Below are positions 35,499-43,867 of a stretch of DNA of 64,000 nt, piece by piece. Every line of letters starts with the position of its first letter. Position 1 is the stretch's first letter. Where the stretch lies: NCBI RefSeq assembly GCF_000422885.1, contig NZ_AUGX01000017.1:62001-126000 (forward strand). Direction: 5' to 3'. This DNA is from Ottowia thiooxydans DSM 14619. GTDB taxonomy: Bacteria > Pseudomonadota > Gammaproteobacteria > Burkholderiales > Burkholderiaceae_C. The position numbers and the translations under genes were made by a program. The notes beneath the pieces are model-generated. The model was not told the origin of the DNA. It worked only from the letters and a program-made list of their open reading frames with translations, and made no database searches.

Positions 35499-36718
35499 GC
35501 GCACACCTCTGAAACGGAAGCTTGATTTGCGCGTTGTGCGCTCCTGAGGACGTCGGTTGCGATGATCACTTCCTGCACTTCGGTAGCCCCCTCATAGATA
35601 CGAAGGGCGCGGATGTCCCTATAGAGTTGTTCGACCTTGGAGCCAACCCTGACACCTTCGCCACCGAATATTTGCACTGCTTGATCGATCACGATCTGCG
35701 CGGACTCGGTGGCGACGAGCTTGGCCATCGCCGCCTCCCGGGTGACACGCTTTCCCTGGTCTTTCAACCAAGCCGCCCTGTAGACCTGAAGGGCTGAAGA
35801 GTCAATCGAACAGGCCATCTGCGCAATCTTGGACTGAACTAGCTGAAGCGAACCCAGAGTGGAGCCGAAGATCTTCCTCGTGTTGGCGCGGTAGAGCGCT
35901 TCATTCATTGCGCTGCGAGCGAACCCGAGTCCGGCCGCCGCCACTGATGTACGAAAGATGTCTAGCGTCTGCATAGCCAACTTGAAACCACCGCCCTCCT
36001 CCCCCAGAAGTTGGGCCTCGGGCACCCGGCAGCCCTTGAAGCTGAGACGCGCCAGAGGATGCGGAGAAATGACATCGATTCGTTCAGCTACCTCGAAACC
36101 CGGGGTTCCTGCGTCGATGATGAACGCTGATATTCCATTCGATCGCTGGCTTCCAGGGGTTCGCGCAAAAACCACGTAGAAGTCAGCGATGCCTCCGTTG
36201 GATATCCAGGTCTTCTCTCCATTCAGGACAAAACTCTCGCCAATCCGCTCCGCCGTGCATTGCATGGCGCCCACGTCGGACCCCGCGTCAGGCTCGGAAA
36301 GCGCGAATGCGGCGATGCGCTTTCCGGCTGCGACGTCTTTCAAATAGAGAGACCGTTGCAAAGCGGTTCCCACGAGTGAGATGGCACCTGAACCCAGACC
36401 CTGCATCGCGAACGCAAAATCCATAAGGGCATGGTGCCGGGCGAAGATTTCCCGGGCAATGCAGATCGACCGAGTGTCCAGCCGGGAATCCGAGCCTCCC
36501 CCCAGATCCACGCAAAGGCGGAGAAATCCCGCGTCGCCGAGTGCCTTGACCAGTTGCCTGCATGCGCTATCTACGGTCTCGCGTGAAGGCTGGTGATCTT
36601 CCAGTTGCGGAATACGCAGGTCTCGCGCCCAAGCCTCCAGCTCACAGGCAAGGAGCCGGTGTTTGGGCTCCATGAAGGGCCAGTCGAGATGCGTCAGCGG
36701 ATCGTTGTCTGGAGTCAT
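35495..36718 (-). CDS. Acyl-CoA dehydrogenase
   Basis: 407 residues from the ATG at 36718. The FAD-binding middle domain shows AFALSEPDAGSDVGAM and the strand motif EKTWISNGG; the C-terminal domain shows QIFGGEGVRVGSKVEQLYRD and RIYEGATEVQ, with the Glu in the position of the catalytic base of short/medium-chain enzymes. It oxidises an acyl-CoA to the 2-enoyl-CoA, passing electrons to ETF. It is the first gene of the leftward operon; the CTACTACGTAGTAG palindrome lies 34 bp upstream. Confidence 0.94.
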   Translation of the reverse strand: MTPDNDPLTHLDWPFMEPKHRLLACELEAWARDLRIPQLEDHQPSRETVDSACRQLVKALGDAGFLRLCVDLGGGSDSRLDTRSICIAREIFARHHALMDFAFAMQGLGSGAISLVGTALQRSLYLKDVAAGKRIAAFALSEPDAGSDVGAMQCTAERIGESFVLNGEKTWISNGGIADFYVVFARTPGSQRSNGISAFIIDAGTPGFEVAERIDVISPHPLARLSFKGCRVPEAQLLGEEGGGFKLAMQTLDIFRTSVAAAGLGFARSAMNEALYRANTRKIFGSTLGSLQLVQSKIAQMACSIDSSALQVYRAAWLKDQGKRVTREAAMAKLVATESAQIVIDQAVQIFGGEGVRVGSKVEQLYRDIRALRIYEGATEVQEVIIATDVLRSAQRANQASVSEVCA

Positions 36719-36751
36719 TTGCTGCCTCAAAGAAATACTGGACTTTTTATA

Positions 36752-36765
36752 CTACTACGTAGTAG
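36752..36765. promoter_or_regulatory. Perfect palindrome CTACTACGTAGTAG, probable TetR operator
   Basis: A 14-bp perfect palindrome between the divergent acyl-CoA dehydrogenase and TetR genes, in an AT-rich promoter stretch. Position allows control of both directions of the acyl-CoA locus by the TetR encoded at 36845. Confidence 0.7.
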
Positions 36766-36844
36766 CATTACTTTAGCGCACAACAATCCGTTGCGCCAGC
36801 AATTCTTTGCAACAGGCAGCTCAGCCCAGAAATTGGAGTACAGC

Positions 36845-37504
36845 GTGGGACGAAAGCGAGAGATCGGCACACCCGCCGGAGACGAGAAGCAACAGGGCAT
36901 CCTGGATTCAGCCGCTGCTGTTTTTATGAAGCAGGGCTTCGCGCTCACGTCGCTCGACGACATCAGCGACAACTACGGCGCCGCGTCCAAGGGAATCATT
37001 TATTACCACTTCCGCAGCAAGACCAACTTGTTCTTCGCTGTGCAACGCCGCGCCATGGAACTCACTCGCCAGGCGATCGGGAGCATTGCCACGGGGCCGG
37101 GTACACCTCGTCAACGGCTCGAACAGATGTCTGTTGCTCATACCTTGTTGGTGATGGAGCACCTTGACTATCTGCGGGTAGCAGCGCAAGGGCTAGAAAT
37201 GCAACTGGGCAGCCGAACCACAGAAGAAGAACGTCGCGAAATAGCGAGCGTGGTTGCTTTGCGGGACAGCAACGAAAAACTCTATCTTGATGTGATCCAG
37301 GCAGGCATGAAATCTGGGGACTTTCGCAAGGTCGATCCACGAATTGCAGTCAAGGCACTCTTAGGTGCGCTGAACTGGACCTCTCGCTGGTATCACCCAA
37401 GAGAAGGTGAAACGCCGGCGCAGCGCCAGAAGTTGGCAGAGGAAATCGGTCGGTTCGCCATTCATGCCTTCCTGCCTGAACGCAACCTCAAGGCGGTCCC
37501 ATGA
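36845..37504 (+). CDS. TetR/AcrR family regulator of the acyl-CoA locus
   Basis: 219 residues from the GTG at 36845, with TTGGAG eight bases upstream; the longer open frame would cover the operator. The DNA-binding domain reads ILDSAAAVFMKQGFALTSLD and ISDNYGAASKGIIYYHFRSK. The C-terminal half resembles KstR2/AcrR-type acyl-CoA sensors in length. It overlaps the crotonase gene as ATGA, so it heads the rightward operon and probably represses both arms until an acyl-CoA binds. Confidence 0.92.
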   Translation: MGRKREIGTPAGDEKQQGILDSAAAVFMKQGFALTSLDDISDNYGAASKGIIYYHFRSKTNLFFAVQRRAMELTRQAIGSIATGPGTPRQRLEQMSVAHTLLVMEHLDYLRVAAQGLEMQLGSRTTEEERREIASVVALRDSNEKLYLDVIQAGMKSGDFRKVDPRIAVKALLGALNWTSRWYHPREGETPAQRQKLAEEIGRFAIHAFLPERNLKAVP

Positions 37505-38259
37505 CTTCCAAGATACTGGTCGAAAAAACCGGCGCTGTCACGACGATCATCATCAACCGCCCAGAGGTTCGAAATGCCCTTGATCTGGAAACGACGGAGG
37601 CACTGGGTGTAGCGCTGCGGGCATTCGAGATGGATGAGAGTGCGCGCGTAGCGGTGCTTTGCGGTGCAGGCGATGCCTTCTGCTCGGGCGCTGACTTGAA
37701 GGAATTGGCTTCCGGCACCGTCTATGACGCTTGGGCTGGAGAGCACGGCCCGTTGTCCCGCCCGCTCGCCAAACCCGTCATTGCGGCCATCGCGGGGTAC
37801 GCGTGCGCCGGTGGATTGGGCGTTGCACTTTGGTGCGACCTGCGTGTCGTCGAGCGATCCGCCACGTTCGCTGTGCTCTCGCGCCGATGGGGGGTACCCA
37901 TGAGCGATGGCACTACGGTACGCCTGCCACGTCTGATCGGGCTCAGCCGCGCGCTCGATATGTTGCTTACTGCCCGCAAAGTGGGCGCAGAAGAGGCCCT
38001 CGCCATGGGATTGGCCAATCGCATTGTCGAAGACGGCCAATCTCGCACGGAGGCGGAATCTCTGGCGCAGATGATGTGTGAATTCCCGCAGGTCGCGATG
38101 CGCTCGGATCGCATGTCGGCCTACCATCAAGAAGGCATGGACCTCACTGCCGCATTGATTGCTGAGGACACCTTCGCGGCCAAAGCAAAAACTCTCGAGG
38201 CCGGCGAGGGTGCCGCGCGATTCGCCTCCGGAAGTGGGCGTCACGGAGCGCTCCAATGA
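37501..38259 (+). CDS. Enoyl-CoA hydratase/isomerase family protein
   Basis: 252 residues. Crotonase loops are INRPEVRNALDLETTEAL, VLCGAGDAFCSGADL and AIAGYACAGGLGVALWCDLRV; the segment RRWGVPMSDGTTVRLPRLIG carries the second-residue region, where the usual hydratase Glu is not obvious. Both ends overlap neighbours by ATGA, so it is translationally coupled between the TetR and MDR genes. It may hydrate the enoyl-CoA made by the dehydrogenase or act as an isomerase. Confidence 0.92.
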   Translation: MTSKILVEKTGAVTTIIINRPEVRNALDLETTEALGVALRAFEMDESARVAVLCGAGDAFCSGADLKELASGTVYDAWAGEHGPLSRPLAKPVIAAIAGYACAGGLGVALWCDLRVVERSATFAVLSRRWGVPMSDGTTVRLPRLIGLSRALDMLLTARKVGAEEALAMGLANRIVEDGQSRTEAESLAQMMCEFPQVAMRSDRMSAYHQEGMDLTAALIAEDTFAAKAKTLEAGEGAARFASGSGRHGALQ

Positions 38260-39251
38260 AGGCGGTCGTAGTCACGCAATTCGGGCTGAACAACGCTCAA
38301 ATCAGCGAAGTTACTGCACCCATTCTGACCGAGGACGGTGTCCGTATCCGTGTTCAATCCTCGGGCGTGAGTTTTGCCAACCTGCTTGTCATTGAAGGCA
38401 AGCATCAGAACCGTTGGGAACCACCGTTTACGCCAGGAACCGAGATTGCCGGCGTCGTGGAGGAATGTGGGCCTGCTGTCACTCTGTTCCAACCAGGTGA
38501 CCGCGTGGTTGCGGGCGTTCGGACCGGGGGATTTGCGCAAGAGGTGGTTGCACCTCAGCGCAACGTGTTTGCTCTACCGGCTTCCGTGAGCTTCGACGCT
38601 GCAGTGCATTTTCCGACCATCTACGCGACGGCCTACGGCGCCTTGAAATGGCGCGCACAACTTCAAGCTCAGGAAACGCTGCTCGTCCACGGTGCGGCGG
38701 GAGGCAGCGGGCTTGCGGCCATAGAAATCGGGAAAAAACTGGGCGCTCGTGTCATTGCCAGTTCAAGCACCGACGCCAAGCTGCGCGTGGCTGAGGAGCA
38801 CGGAGCCGACGTGCTGATCAACTACAAGCAAGGCGGGTTCCGGGAGGCAGTGCTCGCCGCAACGGACGGCCGAGGTGCAGACGTCATATTCGATCCCGTC
38901 GGTGGCGGCACCTTTGATGAGTCACTGAGATGCATTGCGCCAGACGGCCGAATCATTCCCATGGGCTTCGCGGGCGGAACCATTCCCACCGTGCCGGCCA
39001 ACATTGTCCTGGTCAAGAACGTGACCATCATCGGCATCTACTGGGGCTACTACATGGGCTGGGCACGCCAATCGCCGCCGCCTGCAATGGAGCAGAAGGT
39101 GAGAGAAGCCTTTTCAGAGTTGCTCGGATGGGTCGCAGCTGGCGAACTGCGCCCGCGCACCCACCAAGCCTACGCACTCGCCGACTTCAAGGAAGCGCTA
39201 AGCGCGCTTTCCGCGCAAAGCGTGATCGGAAGAAGCGTACTGCACCCCTGA
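38256..39251 (+). CDS. MDR-family NADPH:quinone oxidoreductase-like protein
   Basis: 331 residues. It shows VQSSGVSFANLLVIEGKHQ, PGTEIAGVVEECG, the cofactor loop LVHGAAGGSGLAAIEIGK, and ASSSTDAKLRVAEEHGADV. There are no zinc ligands, as in quinone oxidoreductase and 2-enoyl-thioester reductase subfamilies. In this locus reduction of an unsaturated acyl-CoA is a plausible task; this is inferred. It is coupled to the preceding crotonase gene. Confidence 0.9.
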   Translation: MKAVVVTQFGLNNAQISEVTAPILTEDGVRIRVQSSGVSFANLLVIEGKHQNRWEPPFTPGTEIAGVVEECGPAVTLFQPGDRVVAGVRTGGFAQEVVAPQRNVFALPASVSFDAAVHFPTIYATAYGALKWRAQLQAQETLLVHGAAGGSGLAAIEIGKKLGARVIASSSTDAKLRVAEEHGADVLINYKQGGFREAVLAATDGRGADVIFDPVGGGTFDESLRCIAPDGRIIPMGFAGGTIPTVPANIVLVKNVTIIGIYWGYYMGWARQSPPPAMEQKVREAFSELLGWVAAGELRPRTHQAYALADFKEALSALSAQSVIGRSVLHP

Positions 39252-39285
39252 TTCAACCATTTCAATTACCAACGAAGGAGACACC

Positions 39286-40251
39286 GTGTCAGCTCTAAAA
39301 ACCCTGCTAGTCGGACTTACGCTCGCCGCAACCGGCGTTCTCGCAACCGCTCAACCGGCTTATCCGGAGAAACCAATTAAGCTGATCGTTCCCTACCCAC
39401 CGGGCTCTGGCACGGATACCGTTGCCAGGTACACCGCGCGTCGACTTGAGGCGGCTCTCAAACAGCCCGTGGTTGTCGAAAACCGTGCCGGCGGCAATGC
39501 CATCATTGCGGTTCAGGCCGTGATCAATGCCCCTTCCGATGGTTACACGCTTCTGTGGGCTGCGAATGGCCCTGTATCCACCAACGTCGCGCTCTATGAG
39601 AAGCTTCCCTATGACCCATTGGTTGATCTCCAACCTGTGGCGCGAGTCGCGTACTCGCCAATGGGCCTTTTTGTACCAACGAACTCGCCTTTCAAAACCG
39701 CGACTGACCTCCTCAACGACACCAAGAACAATCCGGGCAAGCTGAACTACGCCAGCGGCAGCGCGACCTACAACATTGCGACCGAGTGGCTTCTCTCCAT
39801 CGCTGGCGGGAAAGCAACACAAATTTCGTACAAGGGATCGGCGCCAGCCATCGCAGACCTTGCAGGTGGGCAGGTGGACTTCTCCATCGTCGAGCTCAGT
39901 GCGGCAGCGCCGCTCATCCAGGCTGGCAAGATCCGCCTGCTGGCTGTGACCGCAGAAAAGCGCATGCACAGTGAGCCAAATGTCCCTACTTTGCAAGAGC
40001 TCGGCTACAAGGACTTTTTCCAAGTGGCATGGTGGGCAGTCTTTGCGCCCAAGGGCACGCCAGCATCTGTGCGCGGCACGCTTGAACAAACGCTACTCAA
40101 AGTCTACGGCGATGCCGAAAGCAAAGAGTACCTGGACAAGAACAACTTCAGTGCCTTCCTCGGCGACGCCGCTGCGCTTCGCAAGTTCCAGGAAGCTGAA
40201 ATCAAGCGCGAAACTCGATTGGTCAAGGAATTCAAAATTCCAAAGATGTAA
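39286..40251 (+). CDS. TctC/Bug-type periplasmic solute-binding protein
   Basis: 321 residues from a GTG with GAAGGAGAC upstream. A signal peptide (LVGLTLAATGVLATAQ) precedes YPEKPIKLIVPYPPGSGTD, the Bug signature, followed by VVENRAGGNAIIAVQAV and GYTLLWA. Bug proteins bind carboxylates such as dicarboxylates or aromatic acids for tripartite carriers. No TctA/TctB membrane genes are visible here, as is common in this group. It suggests that the locus degrades an imported carboxylic acid. Confidence 0.93.
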   Translation: MSALKTLLVGLTLAATGVLATAQPAYPEKPIKLIVPYPPGSGTDTVARYTARRLEAALKQPVVVENRAGGNAIIAVQAVINAPSDGYTLLWAANGPVSTNVALYEKLPYDPLVDLQPVARVAYSPMGLFVPTNSPFKTATDLLNDTKNNPGKLNYASGSATYNIATEWLLSIAGGKATQISYKGSAPAIADLAGGQVDFSIVELSAAAPLIQAGKIRLLAVTAEKRMHSEPNVPTLQELGYKDFFQVAWWAVFAPKGTPASVRGTLEQTLLKVYGDAESKEYLDKNNFSAFLGDAAALRKFQEAEIKRETRLVKEFKIPKM

Positions 40252-40324
40252 ATATTTCAACCGCCCAGAGGTATCCAGCATGCGTTATACAAACCCGGGG
40301 GCACGGCTCTTCCAGTAGGCTGAA

Positions 40325-41209
40325 ATGACTGAGCGCACGGCCCCCCTTGTTCGCTACACCCTTGACGGCGACGTGGCGATCCTGACGCTGAACAATGCGC
40401 CAGTGAACGCCTTGTCCAATGGTTTGAGACAGGCACTCCATGCCCAGCTCAAGATAGTATTGGATGACCCCGCCGTATCCGCAATTGTCTTATGCGGCGA
40501 GGGCCGTTTTTTCTGCGCAGGCGCCGACATCCGCGAGTTCAGCAAGCTGAGAGAGCAGCCTTGGACAGCAGCTATCGCGCATCAGATCGACGTCGGTGAT
40601 AAACCCGTGGTGGCCGCCATTCACGGAGCGGCATTGGGCGGTGGCCTCGAGCTGGCATTGGGGGCGCACTCCCGCATCGCTGGTCGGTCGGCCAGGCTCG
40701 GCTTACCGGAGGTGAAGCTTGGGTTAATTCCCGGCGGTGGCGGCACTCAGCGCCTTCCGCGCCTTGTGGGGGCATCAATCGCTGCAATGATGATCGCAAC
40801 TGGTGATTTCGTTGACGCTGCAAGAGCCTTGGATATAGGCTTGGTTGACCAAGTTGTTGACGATGGATCCGAAGCCCTTGCGGCAGTAGACCTCGCGCGT
40901 TCATTGGTACGAACCAGAACTCCGTTGCGCCGAACACGTGATGCGACAGCCCTTGACGATGTCAAGGCATCCCGTGCGGAACTCAACGCGGTGCGTACCG
41001 CGCTAGTACAGAAAATCGGTGGCGCACTGGCACCCAGGTTGGCCTTGGAGTCGATCGCCAGAGCCATGGAAGCCCCATTTGATGAAGGAATGGAATTCGA
41101 GCTGAACTCGTTCCTCCGGTGTCTGGCTAGCCCGGAACGCGAACTGTTGGTCCAGGAATTCTTTGCCAAGCGGCAAGGTACTCGCACCTCGGAACCGGGA
41201 GACACCTGA
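40325..41209 (+). CDS. FadB-like enoyl-CoA hydratase domain without the dehydrogenase domain
   Basis: 294 residues. The N-terminal crotonase is complete and looks active: LNNAPVNALSNGLRQAL, CGEGRFFCAGADIREF, AIHGAALGGGLELALGAHSR and LPEVKLGLIPGGGGTQRLPR with the catalytic Glu. The C-terminal hundred residues continue with the helical linker seen in FadB/FadJ proteins and end at LVQEFFAKRQ, just where the 3-hydroxyacyl-CoA dehydrogenase domain would begin. It lies 73 bp after the TctC gene and probably ends the rightward operon. Confidence 0.9.
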   Translation: MTERTAPLVRYTLDGDVAILTLNNAPVNALSNGLRQALHAQLKIVLDDPAVSAIVLCGEGRFFCAGADIREFSKLREQPWTAAIAHQIDVGDKPVVAAIHGAALGGGLELALGAHSRIAGRSARLGLPEVKLGLIPGGGGTQRLPRLVGASIAAMMIATGDFVDAARALDIGLVDQVVDDGSEALAAVDLARSLVRTRTPLRRTRDATALDDVKASRAELNAVRTALVQKIGGALAPRLALESIARAMEAPFDEGMEFELNSFLRCLASPERELLVQEFFAKRQGTRTSEPGDT

Positions 41210-41241
41210 ATCTCCCCGCAACCCCTTCCATGAAGAACACT

Positions 41242-43653
41242 TCAAGGTGACGGCGACGGCGGACTGGTCATCATCATGGTGGGCACGGCAAGTGGCAAGT
41301 TGGCGTTCTTGAAGTCGTCCAGCATGGTGAAGAGCAAATCGCTGCGCACGCCGCTGGCCAGGCGCGGACTGGCGACATAAGCGGTGGCCTGGAAAATCAG
41401 GCTGCCATTTTCTATACCCTCCAGGCTCAGCGACGGCTCCGGAGACTCCAGCACGCCGGGGTGGGCGCGGCAGGCGGCCAGCATCAGCTCGCGCACCAGC
41501 TTGGCGTCCGTCGACAGCGGCATGGGCAGGCGAATCAGCACGCGGCCTTCGGTGCTGGTCAGCGTCATATTGCGTACGGTCTTGGTGATGAACTCGGAGT
41601 TCGGCACGATGACGGTCGAACGATCACCAAGCTGGATCTCGGTGGCTCGCACGTTGATGCGCTTGATGTCCCCCTCGGTAGTGCCCAACACCACCCAATC
41701 GCCCACCTTCACGGGTCGCTCGGCCAGCAGGATCAGGCCCGAAATGAAGTTCTGCACGATGGCCTGCAAGCCAAAGCCAATACCCACTGACAAGGCGCTG
41801 GCAATCCACGCTATGCGGTTGATGCCAATGCCCATGGCGGACATCCCGGCGGCCACCACCAGCACCACGCCCGCGTAATTCAGCAGGGTGGACAGCGAGC
41901 TCTGCATGCCCGGCTCCATCGTGGTCGTGGGCAAGTAGCGCTCGCGCAGCCAGCGCTGGAACACGCGCAGTGCCACGAAGCCGCCAATCAGCACAGCCAG
42001 CGCGCTGAAGATGGCGGCCGGCTTGATCTGGAACTCGCCTATGGTGAGGCCGGCGCTGATGCGGTCGCTTTGCTGGAGCACTTCGTCCGGCCGTGTGCCC
42101 AGTTGCGTGCCGAGTGCGATCAGCATGTACAGAAACAACAGCACGCGCGACAGCGCCGACAGCACCACGGCGGCCTGATCCAGCGTAGCTGGCGCAAAAC
42201 CGAAGCTCTTTTGCAGGCGCTGACCGACGTTGCTGCGCGAGGACACGAGCGCCATGAAAAGGTCGTCGGCGAATTTGAACAACACGTAGAAGCTGATGCC
42301 CACCAACCCCGCCCAGGCCAGTTGCATCGCGAGCAAGCTGGCCACACTCATATAGCCGATGACCACCAGCAGCACCACGCCCACCAGCACCAACGCAACC
42401 AGGCCCAGCACCAGCCCCTCCCACAACGGGCGCGGGCCGGACGGTTCCGCCTCGTCCTCCTGCGCCTGCTCCGGCATGTGAAGGCGTGCCAGCATGGCAG
42501 CAATCAACAACACCAGCGCCATCGCGGTGATGGCCTGACTGGCATGTACCGCGGCCGTACTGAGCTGGACGATGGCTGCCACCTGCGTGGGCACCCAGAC
42601 CAGCACTCCGAGCAACGCCACCAGCCAGGGATAAGGGCTGAGCCTCAGCGCCTGTGCATCGGAGAGGGGTGGCAGCCGCCACGACGGGCGAGCGTTCGCC
42701 AGCAGCGCGCGGCCCAAGCTGGTCACAAATACGATGTACAGCACCGACTCATCGACCAAGGCAATCAGCTTGCCCGACAGCGGGCCAAACTCAGCGCGCT
42801 CCTGCAAGGTCTGCAAAAATCCCTGCAGGGCGAGCGCCACCACCACCATATTGACGGCGACGATGGCGATGACCAGCAACGAGCGTCTTAGGCGGCCGCC
42901 CGGCAGCAGACGCTGCGCCAGACGGGCCAGCCCGCGTTCGGCCAGAACGTCGCCTACGGTGATCGCCAGCAGCGCCAGGGCCAGAGCTAGCAGCATGGCG
43001 CCACGGTGCTCGGGTGTCGCCAAACGAGCGCCTGCGGCCTGCAACTCTGCCGCCAACGGTGCCAAGCGCGCGCGGTCGCCCGGCCAGGCATCGGCCAGCT
43101 CACTCCAGAACGCGCCGCCAAGGGGTGACGGTGCGCGGTCGGTCAGTTGCGCGGCAAAAAGATCACGCTCGCGGGCGCGCAATGCCTCGCTGCGTTGCTG
43201 GGTGTCGACCACGATCAGCCGCGCCAGCTTGATGTCTGCATCCACCGCGTTGCGCTCACGGGTCAGCGTAAGGCGCTGACGCTTGATGTCCGGGTCTTCA
43301 CTAGCGCCGGCGGCCGGGGCTGCACCTAACTCACCCAGCCGCGCATTCAGGTCTTTTAGCTGGCCGGTGCGCGCCGCGATGATGCGGGCGGCATCTGCGT
43401 TCAGTGCGGCATAGCTGCTCAGCAGCGCGCTCACGGCTTCGTTGCCCACAGCGGTCGTGGGCAATCGTTCGAACTGGCTGCGCAGGGATTCGACATCGGG
43501 CAGCGGTGCATCGGCAGCCAGCGCCGGTGCACCCGGCACAACCGGCGCCGAAGCCGCCACAGCAGGCTGGGCCTGAACCGTGGGCAGCACCAGGCAGGAC
43601 AGGAAAGCTAAGGCGAGAGCGCAACGATGGATCCAGGTCATCTGCAGCATCAT
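41242..43653 (-). CDS. DUF3772 mechanosensitive ion channel (MscS/MscK-like)
   Basis: 803 residues. A signal peptide (ALALAFLSCLVLPTVQA) leads to a periplasmic DUF3772 domain rich in Ala/Arg helices with QRLTLTRERNAVDADIKLAR. Many membrane segments occupy the middle, ending with the pore helix region around LSVGIGFGLQAIVQNFISGLIL. The MscS beta domain follows: RPVKVGDWVVLGTTEGDIKR, ATEIQLGDRSTVIVPNSEFI. The family releases solutes on hypo-osmotic shock. It is monocistronic and converges on the crotonase gene, 32 bp apart; the start could also be the ATG four codons later. Confidence 0.92.
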   Translation of the reverse strand: MMLQMTWIHRCALALAFLSCLVLPTVQAQPAVAASAPVVPGAPALAADAPLPDVESLRSQFERLPTTAVGNEAVSALLSSYAALNADAARIIAARTGQLKDLNARLGELGAAPAAGASEDPDIKRQRLTLTRERNAVDADIKLARLIVVDTQQRSEALRARERDLFAAQLTDRAPSPLGGAFWSELADAWPGDRARLAPLAAELQAAGARLATPEHRGAMLLALALALLAITVGDVLAERGLARLAQRLLPGGRLRRSLLVIAIVAVNMVVVALALQGFLQTLQERAEFGPLSGKLIALVDESVLYIVFVTSLGRALLANARPSWRLPPLSDAQALRLSPYPWLVALLGVLVWVPTQVAAIVQLSTAAVHASQAITAMALVLLIAAMLARLHMPEQAQEDEAEPSGPRPLWEGLVLGLVALVLVGVVLLVVIGYMSVASLLAMQLAWAGLVGISFYVLFKFADDLFMALVSSRSNVGQRLQKSFGFAPATLDQAAVVLSALSRVLLFLYMLIALGTQLGTRPDEVLQQSDRISAGLTIGEFQIKPAAIFSALAVLIGGFVALRVFQRWLRERYLPTTTMEPGMQSSLSTLLNYAGVVLVVAAGMSAMGIGINRIAWIASALSVGIGFGLQAIVQNFISGLILLAERPVKVGDWVVLGTTEGDIKRINVRATEIQLGDRSTVIVPNSEFITKTVRNMTLTSTEGRVLIRLPMPLSTDAKLVRELMLAACRAHPGVLESPEPSLSLEGIENGSLIFQATAYVASPRLASGVRSDLLFTMLDDFKNANLPLAVPTMMMTSPPSPSP

Positions 43654-43867
43654 AGGAGGCCGGTGAAGCGATTCACGGATAGCTTGCGCTTAATAGGCCA
43701 ACCTATGTTTCAAAATGCTTCATGATGATGCTTGGCAGGGTATCGAATTGAGGGGTTTAGCTGCGCGCAAGCAACGGGTCATTTCAACTCACGCCCTTCG
43801 GTTGATTTCGCGGTAGCTCGAACGGTGCGCGGAGTGGTGATCCGCGGCAAGCGCAAGCAGTGGGGCC

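Noticed and set aside
40280-40318. Twelve-codon frame MRYTNPGARLFQ between the TctC and crotonase genes
   Set aside because: No ribosome binding site and too short to separate from chance.
41624-42682. Minus-strand frame of 352 codons rich in Gly, Ala and His
   Set aside because: Lies in another frame of the MscS-type gene on the same strand and has low-complexity composition.
43694-43707. ATAGG-CCAA-CCTAT dyad upstream of the MscS-type gene
   Set aside because: Five-base arms are expected by chance at this scale and no regulator is adjacent.
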